Part shown: in pieces, positions 16,073-25,889 of the stretch
How the letters are laid out: each line of letters opens with the position of its first letter
Numbering within the stretch: position 1 is the stretch's first letter
NCBI RefSeq assembly: GCF_900101125.1
Contig: NZ_FNFL01000003.1
Location: 372,001-436,000 of the forward strand
Source of the DNA: Sediminibacillus albus
GTDB taxonomy: Bacteria > Bacillota > Bacilli > Bacillales > Amphibacillaceae
DNA length: 64,000 nt
Direction of reading: 5' to 3'
Notes under the pieces: generated by a model
The model's input: only the letters and a program-made list of their open reading frames with translations
What the model was told of the DNA's origin: nothing
Database searches by the model: none
Translations under genes and position numbers: made by a program

Positions 16073-17632
16073 TTATATTTCTTTATTTTTATAGTTACTG
16101 CGCCGTTCTTTAAGCTCCAGCAATCGCTCGTAGATCAGTTCATTCTCTCCTCCGTTATATTCATAAGCAATTTCCAGATATTCCAATGCCGATTTTACAT
16201 CGCTTTGTTTTTCATACATATCAGCTAGAAACAGGGACATTTCCCCCCACTGTTTTTCTATCCAATTTCTCAAATCGAGAAACCAGTCATCATACAATCC
16301 AGGCATCATGTTCGCTGTTCTCTCTGCAAGCAATTGTTTATACTTAGCAGTTTTCTGAACGCCTTCTGGCAGTCGATTGGTTATTTTTATAGCTTCTATG
16401 TGGCTATGTAAATCGGACAGTATTTTGGCTTGTAAAAAAACATGCTCCCTGTCAGTAATTAAAATTGGCGCCGCATAAGAATGATTATTTCTTTCCAATA
16501 AATGCTTTAAGTGATGCAAGGCAACCCGTAACCGGTTGCGGGCATTTTCCAGTTCCACCTCTGGCCAGAAAGTATCACACAGTTCTTCCCGGGTTACCGA
16601 TTGCTGAATGGTTAAGTACACCAGTATTTGTTTAGCCTTTCTTTTTCCCCATCCTTCAAATATCCTGTTTCCATTTACATATACGGAAAAACCTTGCATG
16701 GTATTGACTAGCAGCTCATTGAGCCGTTGGGGTCGATCTGCAGCCTGCTCGATCATCCCCCTGATTTCCGAGTACATTTGGGAGGTCAGATGTTTTTGGT
16801 AATCGTAGTCAAGTAAGCTAATATCAGAAGATTTATCGTGGTGTTTTCGAATAAAATGATCGATCCAGTCTGCAGTCAGCTCGGGCTGGTCCATCTGTAT
16901 CATAAAAGCTGCCTGTGGCACGGTATAACACCTGGCGTTCGGATTGAAGTTCAAGCTTGCACTGGAAAGTTCAGGCGGGAAAATGCTATCTTCTGATCCC
17001 GATAAAATCAGAATAGGCACATTAATTTTCCGCAGGTTTTCCACACCTGCTTCCCCAAACCCAGTATGAAATAATTCAAAGTACACGGTTGGGGAGACCT
17101 TCCGGTAGGCGTTTAACAGCACCGTTATTTTGGGGTCGCTAGGCAGATAGCAAACCTTATTAACGATTTCTTTTCCCATTGCCAGCATCGAAGTCTGCCC
17201 TTCTACCATGCGCTTTCGTTGTGTGGCAACTTTGTCACCCATTTGCTTGGGATAATGAATAGGTACACTGAACAAAATCAATGTCTTTAACGGCTGCGGC
17301 CGCCTACCTGCAATTTGAACGCCGACAAACCCACCGAGCCCCTGCCCGATCATATGATAGGCGTCAATCTTTAATTCAGCTATGAGAAAGGTTAGATCGT
17401 CGGTCAGCAAATCGATTGTTCTTTGCTCGCTGCCTGCATCACTATCCCCATGCCCGCGCAAGTCATAACGGAGAATATGATAATTCTTTTGAAAATAAGG
17501 AATGATAAAATCCCATGAATACATATCCAAACCGATTCCATGAATGAGAATCAACGTCTCTTTTGCCAGCGGATCTGCGGACACTATCCACTCGTAATGA
17601 ATTTTAATAGAATCTCGATCCATCCAGGACAA
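16073..17632 (-). CDS. inactive alpha/beta-hydrolase fused to BTAD transcription-activator domain
   Basis: A 519-residue fusion. Residues 1-265 form an alpha/beta-hydrolase fold (HGIGLDMYSW oxyanion region, DLRGHGDS). The nucleophile elbow reads G-Q-G-L-G-G, so the Ser is replaced by Gly98. Asp215 is kept but the catalytic His position is Phe243. The domain therefore cannot hydrolyse and may instead bind a ligand. Residues about 310-510 are a SARP-like winged helix (GKRKAKQILVYL, ARNRLRVALHHLKHLL) plus a BTAD helical repeat region. Likely a one-component sensor-activator. Start is TTG at 17632 or ATG at 17623. It lies upstream of, and in the same direction as, the SinI-like gene, behind its own terminator. 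Confidence 0.8.
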   Translation of the reverse strand: MSWMDRDSIKIHYEWIVSADPLAKETLILIHGIGLDMYSWDFIIPYFQKNYHILRYDLRGHGDSDAGSEQRTIDLLTDDLTFLIAELKIDAYHMIGQGLGGFVGVQIAGRRPQPLKTLILFSVPIHYPKQMGDKVATQRKRMVEGQTSMLAMGKEIVNKVCYLPSDPKITVLLNAYRKVSPTVYFELFHTGFGEAGVENLRKINVPILILSGSEDSIFPPELSSASLNFNPNARCYTVPQAAFMIQMDQPELTADWIDHFIRKHHDKSSDISLLDYDYQKHLTSQMYSEIRGMIEQAADRPQRLNELLVNTMQGFSVYVNGNRIFEGWGKRKAKQILVYLTIQQSVTREELCDTFWPEVELENARNRLRVALHHLKHLLERNNHSYAAPILITDREHVFLQAKILSDLHSHIEAIKITNRLPEGVQKTAKYKQLLAERTANMMPGLYDDWFLDLRNWIEKQWGEMSLFLADMYEKQSDVKSALEYLEIAYEYNGGENELIYERLLELKERRSNYKNKEI

Positions 17633-17951
17633 TCGACCACCCCCATTTTATAATAAATGAATAATTGAATTTATCCTCTAGGTAATTAGTTTCGCTAAAA
17701 GTTGACGATATCCTTTTACAAAGAAATCTACGTATCAAATAGCACTCGTTATGCATTCAAAGAATTACCGAAATAATTACACAACCCCTGAATAGAACAC
17801 AAAGAAAATGAGACTCCTCTGCCTTTCATTACATGCCATTTTATGGTATGAACAGTTAGAGAATCAAAGAACCTTGATATCTCTTCGTATAAGTAGTAAC
17901 AGATTGAAAGATTTAAAATCTAAATCCAAATCTAAATCCATCTATTTTGCT
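17633..17951. other. gene-free stretch before IS1595 element
   Basis: About 320 bases with no supported gene. It holds the promoter region of the hydrolase-BTAD gene and a short tandem AAATCTAAATCC-type repeat near 17920-17940. An open frame at 17808-17990 has no ribosome binding site and runs across the insertion boundary. Confidence 0.5.
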
Positions 17952-18036
17952 TTTTTAGTGGCTCTGTTAAAGCCTGTTGTTGATAATTGATTTAGAGGAA
18001 CAAATGTTCTATAATTGAATTATCATATAAGGGTCG

Positions 18037-19090
18037 GTGATGAACGTGAGCGTAACAGCCATTCTTAAAGACATTCAAAAACTAAATCCCGCAGAGAAAC
18101 ATCGGTTGCGCGCGTATTTAATCGATGCCCTTACTGCGTCATCATCCACAGGAAATGTTCTTCAGGAGATAACGGAACGAAAAAATAAGAATGGCTATCA
18201 CTGTCCGGATTGTGAATCGGAACATATTGTTCGATTCGGTAAATACTCCATAGTAGTCCATGGTGAAGAAGTGACGAAACAACGTTATCGCTGTAAAGCT
18301 TGTAAAGTGACTTTCACCGACCTCACAAATACGGCGCTGTATCGAACCCGTTACCTTAATAAGTGGATTAAATTTGTTGAATGAATAATCGAAGGATATT
18401 CTCTGCGAAAAGCTGCTAAATTGGTTGGGAATGTTACCCACGTGACCCTATTTTACTTGGAGACATAAGCTTCTGTCTTCATTGAGACAAATGGAAATAT
18501 CGAACTTTGAAGGTATCATCGAAATGGACGAGACCTATTTCCTGTACTCAGTAAAAGGACAAAAAAAGGTTACAGGCAGAAAATCCCGCAAACGTGGAGG
18601 TTCCGCAAAGAAACGCGACATAAGCAATGAACAAGTATGTGTGTTGGTCGCAAGAGACCGTGAAAAGATGACTTTTTCGCAGGCTTTGGGAATGGGCCGG
18701 TTAACAAAAGAGCAATTGGATAAAGCTATCGGACATAAACTTTCAAGTAAGAATGTTTTATGCACCGATTCTTGGCGTCCCTTTAAAACATATGCCGCTG
18801 AAAAAGGTATGAACATTTATCAGTTCAAGTCTGATGGTAAAATCCGAACCAAAGGGCTTTATCATATTCAGAACGTCAATAGTTATCATCGCAGGTTAAA
18901 AGGCTGGATACAGCGATTTAACGGCGTAGCGACTAAGTATTTAAACAATTATCTTGCTTGGTTTCAAACGCTGGAAACTATCCAACATCAACGAAACGAA
19001 ATCACGATGAATGACTTGGTTATTAAAGGAAATTTAATACAAAATGTGGAAACGTATGATACACTTAGGTTATCTAGATTCACGATATAA
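18037..19090 (+). pseudogene. IS1595 transposase, two lesions
   Basis: Zinc-ribbon N-terminal domain (YHCPDCESEHIVRFG, YRCKACKVTFTD) followed by a DDE-type ISXO2-like catalytic domain (EMDETYF, CTDSWRPFK, NVNSYHRRLK). The reading frame is broken twice. A TGA at 18382-18384 sits in the WIKFVE segment, and one extra base near 18460 (TACTTGGAGA where TACTGGAGA is expected) shifts the frame. It should be inactive, so the element could move only with a transposase supplied in trans. Confidence 0.9.
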
Positions 19091-19134
19091 ACACTGTTTC
19101 TTATTCAACAGATAGTTAAAAAAGGGGAGATTAT

Positions 19135-19314
19135 TTGAATTCCAGATTGAAGTCGTTCCTTTCTGGTCTTGTGTGTGCACTTGTAGGGATTATGATTTTT
19201 AGTATCATAGAGAATGGAAAAATAGATTGGGATGCAATCGGTTTTCTATTGACTGCTATTTTCTTAGTATTATTTATTAGATTAGGCTTAAATTTATATA
19301 AAAAGAATGAATAA
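19135..19314 (+). CDS. passenger small membrane protein, 59 aa, TTG start
   Basis: A 59-residue protein from a TTG start with AAGGGGAG five bases upstream, lying between the transposase and the right inverted repeat. Two hydrophobic segments (about 8-25 and 35-52) flank a short acidic loop (ENGKIDWD), and the tail is Lys-rich. Its own terminator follows inside the element. No recognised function; possibly an immunity or small transporter-like passenger. Confidence 0.6.
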   Translation: MNSRLKSFLSGLVCALVGIMIFSIIENGKIDWDAIGFLLTAIFLVLFIRLGLNLYKKNE

Positions 19315-19353
19315 TACTATTGAACAATATAGCGTTAATGAACCTATAATACT

Positions 19354-19391
19354 AAAGCAAAACTTCCATTAAATTGGGAGTTTTGCTTTTT
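19354..19391 (+). terminator. terminator of passenger gene
   Basis: Stem AAAGCAAAACTTCC with GGGAGTTTTGCTTT and a T-run, inside the IS1595 element. Confidence 0.8.
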
Positions 19392-19432
19392 CACTAAATA
19401 TCAACACTAAACTTTAACAGAGCCTTTTTAGT

Positions 19433-19473
19433 AACAATGCCTTCCCTGCATTATCCGGGAAGGCATTGTTTTT
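19433..19473. terminator. terminator after cstA
   Basis: Perfect 14-bp stem AACAATGCCTTCCC with its complement around a 10-base loop, directly downstream of cstA. The IS1595 target site abuts it. The T-rich side is better on the plus strand. Confidence 0.75.
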
Positions 19474-19477
19474 ATAA

Positions 19478-20914
19478 CTAGGCAATATTGTATTGAGCGT
19501 CTTTCTGCTTGATGCTGCGGTATTTGATGATTTGGCCTGCGTACCAAAGGATCACTATGAAAGTCAGCGAGAAGCCGATGATGGCGGAAAGCTGATAATC
19601 AAGGTTCAAACCTTCTGGTGCATAGAAAATATACATACAGACGACGCCTGTCATGAAGACTGCTGGAATACCGCAAATCCAATGAAGCTTGAAATTCTTT
19701 AATAAATACAAGGTTGCTGTCCAAAGCATCACGGTTGCCACAACCTGGTTGGTCCAGCCTACGTATCTCCATAAAAATGTATAGTCTATTGTCGCCAGCA
19801 GGAAGGCCGGAATTGATACCGGTATGGTTACTAGCAGTACTTTTACTTTGCTGTCCATCTTATAAAACTTAGCCAATACATCGGTCAATATCATCCGTGA
19901 AGAACGGAGCGCTGTATCACCAGTAGTAATCGGAAGAATGATTACTCCAAAAATAGCCAGGATTCCCCCAAGCGTTCCTAACAACGAGGTGGAAATCTCG
20001 TTTACTACTCCAGAAGGACCGCCTGCCGCAAGTGCTTCCGCCAATCCAGCCGTTCCATTAAAGAAGGTCATGCCGGCAGCAGCCCAGATTAAGGCAATCA
20101 CCCCTTCGATGATCATTGCTCCATAAAAAATCTTGCGCCCATCCGATTCCTTTTTCATCGTACAAGCGATGATTGGGCTTTGCGTACAATGAAAGCCAGA
20201 AATGGCCCCGCAGGAAATCGTCACCATCAATAACGGCCAAACCGGCAGGTCACCAGGGTGTAAATTGGCTACCGTCAGGTTCGGCATTGGCTTCCCTGAG
20301 AACAGGATGGCAACTGCTACAGCAATCGCCATGACCAGCAGGATTCCTCCAAGCAACGGATAAATACGGCCTATAATCCGGTTAACTGGAAGTACCGTGG
20401 CTAATAAAAAATAACTAAAAATAATGACTAAAGCTACCAAGAAACTTAGCGGTGTTATTTGTGAAATCAATTGGGCTGGTCCAGCCGTGAAGGCGGCAGC
20501 CACTAAAATCATTAATATGAGTGATAATCCATTAATAAACGTTTTCGCAGGCCTGCCCAGATACCGTCCTACCAATGTAGGGAATTGGGCTCCGCCATGG
20601 CGTAAAGACATCATTCCGGAAAAGTAATCATGGACTGCTCCGGCAAATATACTTCCGACCACAATCCAGATAAAAGCCACCGGCCCATAAAGAGCTCCGG
20701 CAACGGCTCCATATATCGGACCAAGTCCAGCAATATTTAATAATTGAATTAAATTCCCTTTCCACCAGCTCATCGGTACAAAATCCAGATTATCCCGCTT
20801 AGTATAAGCTGGGGTGGGGGTATCATCATCAATTACAAAGGTGCGTTCAACGAATTTGGCATAAAAAGTATAGCCTAGTACTAATAAAAGCAGTGCTGCG
20901 AAAAATGTTACCAT
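19478..20914 (-). CDS. cstA: CstA-family carbon starvation transporter
   Basis: Polytopic CstA-family permease (about 478 residues, shorter than the ~690-residue E. coli protein), which imports pyruvate or peptides during carbon limitation. Typical segments are DFVPMSWWKGNLIQLLNIAGLGPIYG, VHDYFSGMMSLRHGG and FHCTQSPIIACTM, read here as separate motifs along the chain. The ATG at 20914 follows GGAGG at seven bases; the longer frame to 20962 is rejected. Monocistronic. No cre site or LytTR regulator was seen nearby. Confidence 0.9.
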   Translation of the reverse strand: MVTFFAALLLLVLGYTFYAKFVERTFVIDDDTPTPAYTKRDNLDFVPMSWWKGNLIQLLNIAGLGPIYGAVAGALYGPVAFIWIVVGSIFAGAVHDYFSGMMSLRHGGAQFPTLVGRYLGRPAKTFINGLSLILMILVAAAFTAGPAQLISQITPLSFLVALVIIFSYFLLATVLPVNRIIGRIYPLLGGILLVMAIAVAVAILFSGKPMPNLTVANLHPGDLPVWPLLMVTISCGAISGFHCTQSPIIACTMKKESDGRKIFYGAMIIEGVIALIWAAAGMTFFNGTAGLAEALAAGGPSGVVNEISTSLLGTLGGILAIFGVIILPITTGDTALRSSRMILTDVLAKFYKMDSKVKVLLVTIPVSIPAFLLATIDYTFLWRYVGWTNQVVATVMLWTATLYLLKNFKLHWICGIPAVFMTGVVCMYIFYAPEGLNLDYQLSAIIGFSLTFIVILWYAGQIIKYRSIKQKDAQYNIA

Positions 20915-21215
20915 GGTCCAACCTCCTGTTGAAAATCTAGTAGAGTATGAACATATTAACATTTTTATATAGAAAGTAAATACAATTTTCAGAAAAAAAT
21001 CACTATTTTGTCGAATAAAGGGCTTTCATAGACATTCGCCTGGATGGAGGGCAAAAAATCCATTGATATTTCCTTCGGCTGTCCTCCGCTAGTCCCGTTT
21101 ATCACAACCACTTCACCAAATATCCATTCCTTCTTTTACCAACATAGCAAGAATAATTACTGCAAATTTGCTATACTTTCCCTAGGTATTTAAAAATGAA
21201 GTGTGGTGAGCGTTT
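20915..21215. other. divergent intergenic region cstA/bceR
   Basis: About 300 bases between divergent genes. A TATACT-like -10 lies near 21171, upstream of the response-regulator gene; no clear -35, riboswitch or reading frame was found. Confidence 0.4.
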
Positions 21216-21905
21216 TTGTTTAAAATCCTGTTAATAGAAGATGATGCCTCCTTGTTTAATGAAATAAAGGATCGGTTAGCCCAGTGGTCGTATCACGTGG
21301 ATGGGATTGACGATTATCAAAAAGTGATGGAAAAGTTTGCAAAAGTACGGCCGGATTTAGTAATTATAGATATTCAGCTGCCAAAGTTTGATGGATTCCA
21401 CTGGTGCCGGATGATACGTGAGCACTCGAACGTTCCAATTATTTTTCTGTCCTCACGCGATCACCCGACAGATATGGTGATGTCCATGAACCTTGGCGCT
21501 GATGATTTCATCCAAAAGCCGTTTCATTTTGATGTGTTGATCGCTAAAATACAGGCGATTCTTCGCCGGGTCTACAATTACAATACAGAGGCAACAGAGT
21601 TGAAAACATGGCTGGGGGCAACTGTTGACTTTGAACGGAATCAGGTGGCCAATGAAGAAGGGACCATTGAATTAACAAAAAATGAAATGTACATTTTGCA
21701 ATTACTGATTGAACGAAAAAATAAAATTGTCAGCCGGGAGAATTTAATCAACCGGCTATGGGATGACCAACGGTTTGTCAGCGACAATACACTGACAGTA
21801 AACGTTAACCGATTACGAAAAAGGCTCGGTGAGATTGGGTTAGGTGATGCAATCGAAACGAAGGTAGGCCAGGGATACGTGGCGAAAGAGCAGACTGAAC
21901 AATGA
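21216..21905 (+). CDS. bceR: BceR-like response regulator
   Basis: OmpR-family response regulator of 229 residues. Receiver domain with phosphoacceptor Asp52 (VIIDIQLPKFDG) and Lys in FIQKPF; C-terminal winged helix (ELTKNEMYILQLLIERKN, DNTLTVNVNRLRKRL). It should activate bceAB through the inverted repeat at 22901-22926. Start is TTG at 21216 after GGTGAG. The stop overlaps the kinase start by 4 bp (ATGA), giving a two-gene operon. Confidence 0.9.
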   Translation: MFKILLIEDDASLFNEIKDRLAQWSYHVDGIDDYQKVMEKFAKVRPDLVIIDIQLPKFDGFHWCRMIREHSNVPIIFLSSRDHPTDMVMSMNLGADDFIQKPFHFDVLIAKIQAILRRVYNYNTEATELKTWLGATVDFERNQVANEEGTIELTKNEMYILQLLIERKNKIVSRENLINRLWDDQRFVSDNTLTVNVNRLRKRLGEIGLGDAIETKVGQGYVAKEQTEQ

Positions 21906-22909
21906 TCAGAAACTTTTTAAGGGAACGTTTAACCTGGGTCCTCCTGTTTCTGTTCCTGCAGCTGCTTGCCTTGTTGATCGGATACTTAGATTCGGATGTC
22001 CGCTTCTCTTCCATCCTGTACTATGTGTTTCTTTCTGTTGTTATTTTTACGATATTTTTGGTTGTCCGTTATCATCAGGAGACGAGTTTTTTCAGGGAGC
22101 TCGCCAATCGTGAATATGATTTAGACGCAACCAGCCTGCCGGAACCAAGCACGCCATTTGAGCGTCTCATTTTTGACAGCATCTTTGAACCGATTGAACA
22201 GTTGAAACGGGAAGCTTCGACTAACCAGCAGCTGCTGGAGCAGGAGAAGGATGAGCTTCTATCCTGGATCCATGAAGTGAAAACACCGCTGACAACCATG
22301 CATTTAATTATCGACCGGATGGATGATCAGCAGCTAAAAACCCAATTAACAAATGAGTGGCTGCGCATCCACTTGCTGTTGGATCAACAACTCCATCAAA
22401 AACGGATTCCTTTTATCGAAAACGATTTATATATGGAAAATATAGAGTTGGAACCACTCATGTTTAGCGAAATTAATGAACTAAGATCCTGGTGCATGCA
22501 AAAAAGGATCGGTATAGATGTCGACCTGGCTGTCAACAGTGTATTGAGTGATGCCAAATGGCTCTCATTTATTATTCGTCAGCTGTTGACCAATGCTGTA
22601 AAATATAGTGACATATCATCGGAAATTACCATTAAAAGCAGTCAGCAAAATGGACAGACGCTGCTTCAGATAACGGACACCGGGCGGGGAATCGATGCCA
22701 AGGATCTGCCGCGCATTTTTGATAAAGGCTTTACTTCAACAAGCCAACACGAAGACAACGCGGCAACAGGGATGGGGTTATATTTAGCAAAGATGGCAGC
22801 AGACTTCTTAAAGATCCATATTAAGGTTGACTCTGTACGTGGATCGGGCTCTAGCTTTATATTAACCTTTCCAGATCAGGATGAATTTGTGAAAATTCGG
22901 AGCATGTGA
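21902..22909 (+). CDS. bceS: BceS-like intramembrane-sensing histidine kinase
   Basis: A 335-residue sensor kinase with two N-terminal membrane helices (about 12-28 and 38-55) and almost no extracellular loop. This is the intramembrane-sensing type that reads the state of its partner ABC transporter. Phosphoacceptor His124 lies in LSWIHEVKTPLTT; N, G1 and G2 boxes (QLLTNAVKYS, DTGRGID, GMGLYLAK) follow. It works with BceR and the adjacent BceAB transporter in the response to cell-wall-active peptide antibiotics. Confidence 0.9.
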   Translation: MIRNFLRERLTWVLLFLFLQLLALLIGYLDSDVRFSSILYYVFLSVVIFTIFLVVRYHQETSFFRELANREYDLDATSLPEPSTPFERLIFDSIFEPIEQLKREASTNQQLLEQEKDELLSWIHEVKTPLTTMHLIIDRMDDQQLKTQLTNEWLRIHLLLDQQLHQKRIPFIENDLYMENIELEPLMFSEINELRSWCMQKRIGIDVDLAVNSVLSDAKWLSFIIRQLLTNAVKYSDISSEITIKSSQQNGQTLLQITDTGRGIDAKDLPRIFDKGFTSTSQHEDNAATGMGLYLAKMAADFLKIHIKVDSVRGSGSSFILTFPDQDEFVKIRSM

Positions 22910-22926
22910 CAAAAGTGTCACATGCT
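22901..22926. promoter_or_regulatory. BceR operator
   Basis: Perfect 10-bp inverted repeat AGCATGTGAC-N6-GTCACATGCT, 83-108 bp upstream of the bceA start. The described B. subtilis BceR box (TGTGAC-N6-GTCACA core with AAGC/GCTT flanks, at a similar distance) matches closely. It overlaps the last codons of the kinase gene and could also act as a weak terminator because TTTTG follows. Confidence 0.85.
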
Positions 22927-23008
22927 TTTGTCATTTGTTCGGACAATGAAAGGACTCATAGGATCGGATATTATAGAATAAACCTAACAACGCATTGGAG
23001 GGTAAGAA

Positions 23009-23770
23009 ATGAATATATTGGAAGCAACTAAAATCCATAAAAGCTATGGCAATAAATTTACCAAACAGGAAGTATTGAGAGGCATTGATCTAAGCATTGA
23101 AACCGGGGAGTTCGTCACCATCATGGGGGCCTCTGGTTCCGGGAAAACCACACTGCTTAACGTCCTTTCATCCATTGACCGTGTCAGTCACGGCACGATT
23201 AAAATTAATGGAGAGGAAATCACCGGCAGAAAAGACAAGCAGCTGGCTGAGTTTAGAAAACACCACCTGGGATTTATTTTTCAGGAATACAATTTGCTTG
23301 ATACATTAACTGCGAAGGAAAATATTCTTTTGCCGTTATCCATCTCGAAAGTGTCCAAACAAGAGGCCAATAAACGATTTAAGGGTGTAGCTGACGATTT
23401 GGGTATTACCGATATCCAGAACAAGTATCCAAATGAGATTTCCGGGGGGCAAAAGCAGCGTACTTCAGCGGCACGGGCGTTCATTCATGAACCAAGCATC
23501 ATTTTTGCCGATGAACCGACCGGTGCACTGGATTCCAAATCGGCATCCGACTTACTAGCAAAAATGAGCGACTTGAACGAAAAACGAAAGGCAACGATTG
23601 TCATGGTAACCCACGACCCTGTAGCAGCCAGTTATAGCAGCCGCGTCGTATTCATCAAAGATGGCAGTATTTATACACAGTTGAACAAAGGCGATCAGAC
23701 AAGGCAAACCTTCTTGAAAGATATTATGAAGACCCAAGGGGTATTAGGCGGGGTCCAATATGAACATTAA
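23009..23770 (+). CDS. bceA: BceA-like ABC transporter ATPase
   Basis: A 253-residue ATP-binding subunit of a MacB/Bce-type exporter. Walker [11 protein letters not shown]-loop FIFQEYNLL, signature SGGQKQR (a variant of SGGQQQR), Walker [14 protein letters not shown] and the H-loop VTHD are all present. With the BceB permease it frees peptidoglycan precursors from peptide antibiotics such as bacitracin. The coding end overlaps bceB by 11 bp. Transcription is expected from a BceR-dependent promoter (TATTAT -10 near 22970). Confidence 0.92.
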   Translation: MNILEATKIHKSYGNKFTKQEVLRGIDLSIETGEFVTIMGASGSGKTTLLNVLSSIDRVSHGTIKINGEEITGRKDKQLAEFRKHHLGFIFQEYNLLDTLTAKENILLPLSISKVSKQEANKRFKGVADDLGITDIQNKYPNEISGGQKQRTSAARAFIHEPSIIFADEPTGALDSKSASDLLAKMSDLNEKRKATIVMVTHDPVAASYSSRVVFIKDGSIYTQLNKGDQTRQTFLKDIMKTQGVLGGVQYEH

Positions 23771-25706
23771 TCAACTGATTTGGCGTAACTTGAAGAAGAA
23801 TTTAAAAAACTACTACTTGTATGTGTTTGCCCTGATCTTCAGTGTGGCGCTCTATTTCGCATTTGTGACACTACAGTATGATCCAGCGATGGAAGAGGCA
23901 AAATCGGGAGTAAAAGGGGCAGCAGGGGTACGCGCAGCATCTGTCCTGCTGGTCGCGATTGTCTCGGTGTTTCTTTTATATGCCAACAATCTGTTCATCA
24001 AGCGGCGCAGCCAGGAAATCGGCTTGTTTCAACTAATTGGCATGACAAAGAACCGGATTTTTCGGATTCTCAGTATGGAGAACTTAACGATTTACTTTGG
24101 ATCCTTGCTGATCGGCATTGCAGTCGGTTTTTCCATCTCAAAACTAATTACGATGAGCCTGTTCAAAATTACAGGAATCGAAGCAGTGGCCAACTTACAC
24201 TTTTCTTCGCAAGCACTCGTACAAACCCTGCTCGTTTTCACCGCTATCTACCTATTGATCATGCTGATGAATTATCTATTTATCAGACGGCAGAGCATAC
24301 TATCCTTGTTCCGTGTCACTTCGCGTACTGAAGGAAAAGTGAAAAGGATTTCCATCTTTGAGATTCTTATGGGCATCCTAGGAATTGGGTTAATCCTGGC
24401 CGGGTATTACGTTTCCTCCAAGCTGTTTGACGGGGATTTCAACTCAATCACAAAGTTGTACATGGTAATGATTTTCATCCTTGGTTCTGTCATCATCGGC
24501 ACCTACTTCTTTTATAAAGGGTCTGTCCGATTCGTGGCTAATTTGATCCGTAAGAACAAAGGCGGTTATTTGAACATCAATGAAGTACTGTCCTTATCAT
24601 CGATCATGTTTCGGATGAAATCAAATGCCATGCTGCTGACCATCATTACCACCGTATCAGCACTGGCAATTGGCTTGTTATCCTTAACGTATATTTCTTA
24701 TTACTCAGCGGAGAAATCAGCTGAAACAATGTCTCCGGACGATTTTTCTTTGATCAGCCAAGATGATGCCGAGGCCTTTACAAAAAGGTTGGCCGAGAAT
24801 GACATTGGTTTCAACGAGAAAACGACTGAAGTAGTAATAGCCGATGTGAATATTGAGGATATTACAGAGGCAAACTTAGACAACTTCAGCACGGATAATG
24901 GATTAATGACCGTACCAGTCATCAGTGATGAAGAGGTCGAGGAATTTGATTTGACGGAAAATGAAAGCCTGTTTACCGGATATAATGACGCCCTGCAGAA
25001 AATGATTGATCTTGATGGCCCTGGCAGCGTAACCTTTCATGGAAAAACGGAAGATATTTCGCTTCAGTATGCCGGCCTTGCCAAAGACAAAGTCATTTCC
25101 AACTATTTTACAGTCGGCGGGCTGCCAACCGCAGTTGTGGACAAAGCCATCTATCAGCGATTAAAAGATGATGCAAACCCAGAGATACAAACCGAATCTA
25201 AGCATTATATCGGAATAACCTTAAAAGATGAAGCAAAAATTGAGGAAGCAAATAACATTTTTCAAAGCATGAAAATGAGTGAAGAGTTCGGCAACTACTC
25301 TCTTTATCAATCTACACTTAACCAAAAACAAAACATGGGCCTAATCATGTTCATCGTCGGATTTTTAGGATTGACATTCCTAGTCACATCCGGCTGCATC
25401 CTATACTTTAAGCAAATGGGAGAAAGCGAGGAAGAAAAACCGAGCTATACGATTCTGCGCAAATTAGGCTTTACCCGAAAGGATTTAGCAAAGGGTATCC
25501 GCGGAAAACAGATATTCAACTTCGGTATTCCACTTGTCGTCGGTCTGCTTCACAGCTATTTTGCTGTTCAATCCGGCTGGTTCTTATTTGGTACCGAGCT
25601 TTGGACACCGATGTTTATCGTCATGGGGCTGTACACGGCACTCTATTCAATATTCGGATTCCTTTCGTTCCTCTATTACAAAAAAATCATTCGTGAGTCT
25701 TTGTGA
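23760..25706 (+). CDS. bceB: BceB-like FtsX-type permease
   Basis: A 648-residue permease with about ten membrane helices and the large extracellular domain (about 325-530) between helices VII and VIII that defines Bce-type transporters. FtsX-like segments occur at about 55-175 and again near the C-terminus. The extracellular domain determines antibiotic recognition and signalling to BceS. It is translationally coupled to bceA. A strong terminator follows the stop. The actual antibiotic (bacitracin-like, lantibiotic or other) cannot be read from sequence. Confidence 0.92.
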   Translation: MNINQLIWRNLKKNLKNYYLYVFALIFSVALYFAFVTLQYDPAMEEAKSGVKGAAGVRAASVLLVAIVSVFLLYANNLFIKRRSQEIGLFQLIGMTKNRIFRILSMENLTIYFGSLLIGIAVGFSISKLITMSLFKITGIEAVANLHFSSQALVQTLLVFTAIYLLIMLMNYLFIRRQSILSLFRVTSRTEGKVKRISIFEILMGILGIGLILAGYYVSSKLFDGDFNSITKLYMVMIFILGSVIIGTYFFYKGSVRFVANLIRKNKGGYLNINEVLSLSSIMFRMKSNAMLLTIITTVSALAIGLLSLTYISYYSAEKSAETMSPDDFSLISQDDAEAFTKRLAENDIGFNEKTTEVVIADVNIEDITEANLDNFSTDNGLMTVPVISDEEVEEFDLTENESLFTGYNDALQKMIDLDGPGSVTFHGKTEDISLQYAGLAKDKVISNYFTVGGLPTAVVDKAIYQRLKDDANPEIQTESKHYIGITLKDEAKIEEANNIFQSMKMSEEFGNYSLYQSTLNQKQNMGLIMFIVGFLGLTFLVTSGCILYFKQMGESEEEKPSYTILRKLGFTRKDLAKGIRGKQIFNFGIPLVVGLLHSYFAVQSGWFLFGTELWTPMFIVMGLYTALYSIFGFLSFLYYKKIIRESL

Positions 25707-25710
25707 ATAT

Positions 25711-25745
25711 AAGCCCTGATCCCACTGGATCAGGGCTTTTTCTTT
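25711..25745 (+). terminator. terminator of bceAB
   Basis: Perfect 12-bp stem AAGCCCTGATCC, loop CACT, complement, then TTTTCTTT. Confidence 0.92.
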
Positions 25746-25889
25746 ATCATGTTCAACTGCAAAGAAAAAATCATTCGTTGTTACTTACTCCTATTTGGCA
25801 ACCCAAACCTCCTGAACTGCTAGGCAATAATATTTTAATCCTTGCATAAGCATAAGGTAAAGCAATAAAACCCAAGGATGTGAAGGATA

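Larger units (their letters stand above)
17960..19424. mobile_element. IS1595-family element with passenger gene
   Basis: A 1,465-bp element. Terminal inverted repeats begin with GGCTCTGTTAAAG at both ends (17960 on the plus strand, 19424 on the minus) and continue imperfectly to GTTGATA. A perfect 8-bp target duplication TTTTTAGT lies at 17952-17959 and 19425-19432. It carries a disrupted transposase and a small membrane-protein gene, a gene content known for IS1595 relatives. Confidence 0.93.

Noticed and set aside
15922-16113. Plus-strand frame near the riboswitch
   Set aside because: No binding site; it runs through the terminator of the hydrolase-BTAD gene.
17808-17990. 60-codon frame at the IS1595 left end
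   Set aside because: It crosses the target duplication and inverted repeat, so it was created by the insertion.
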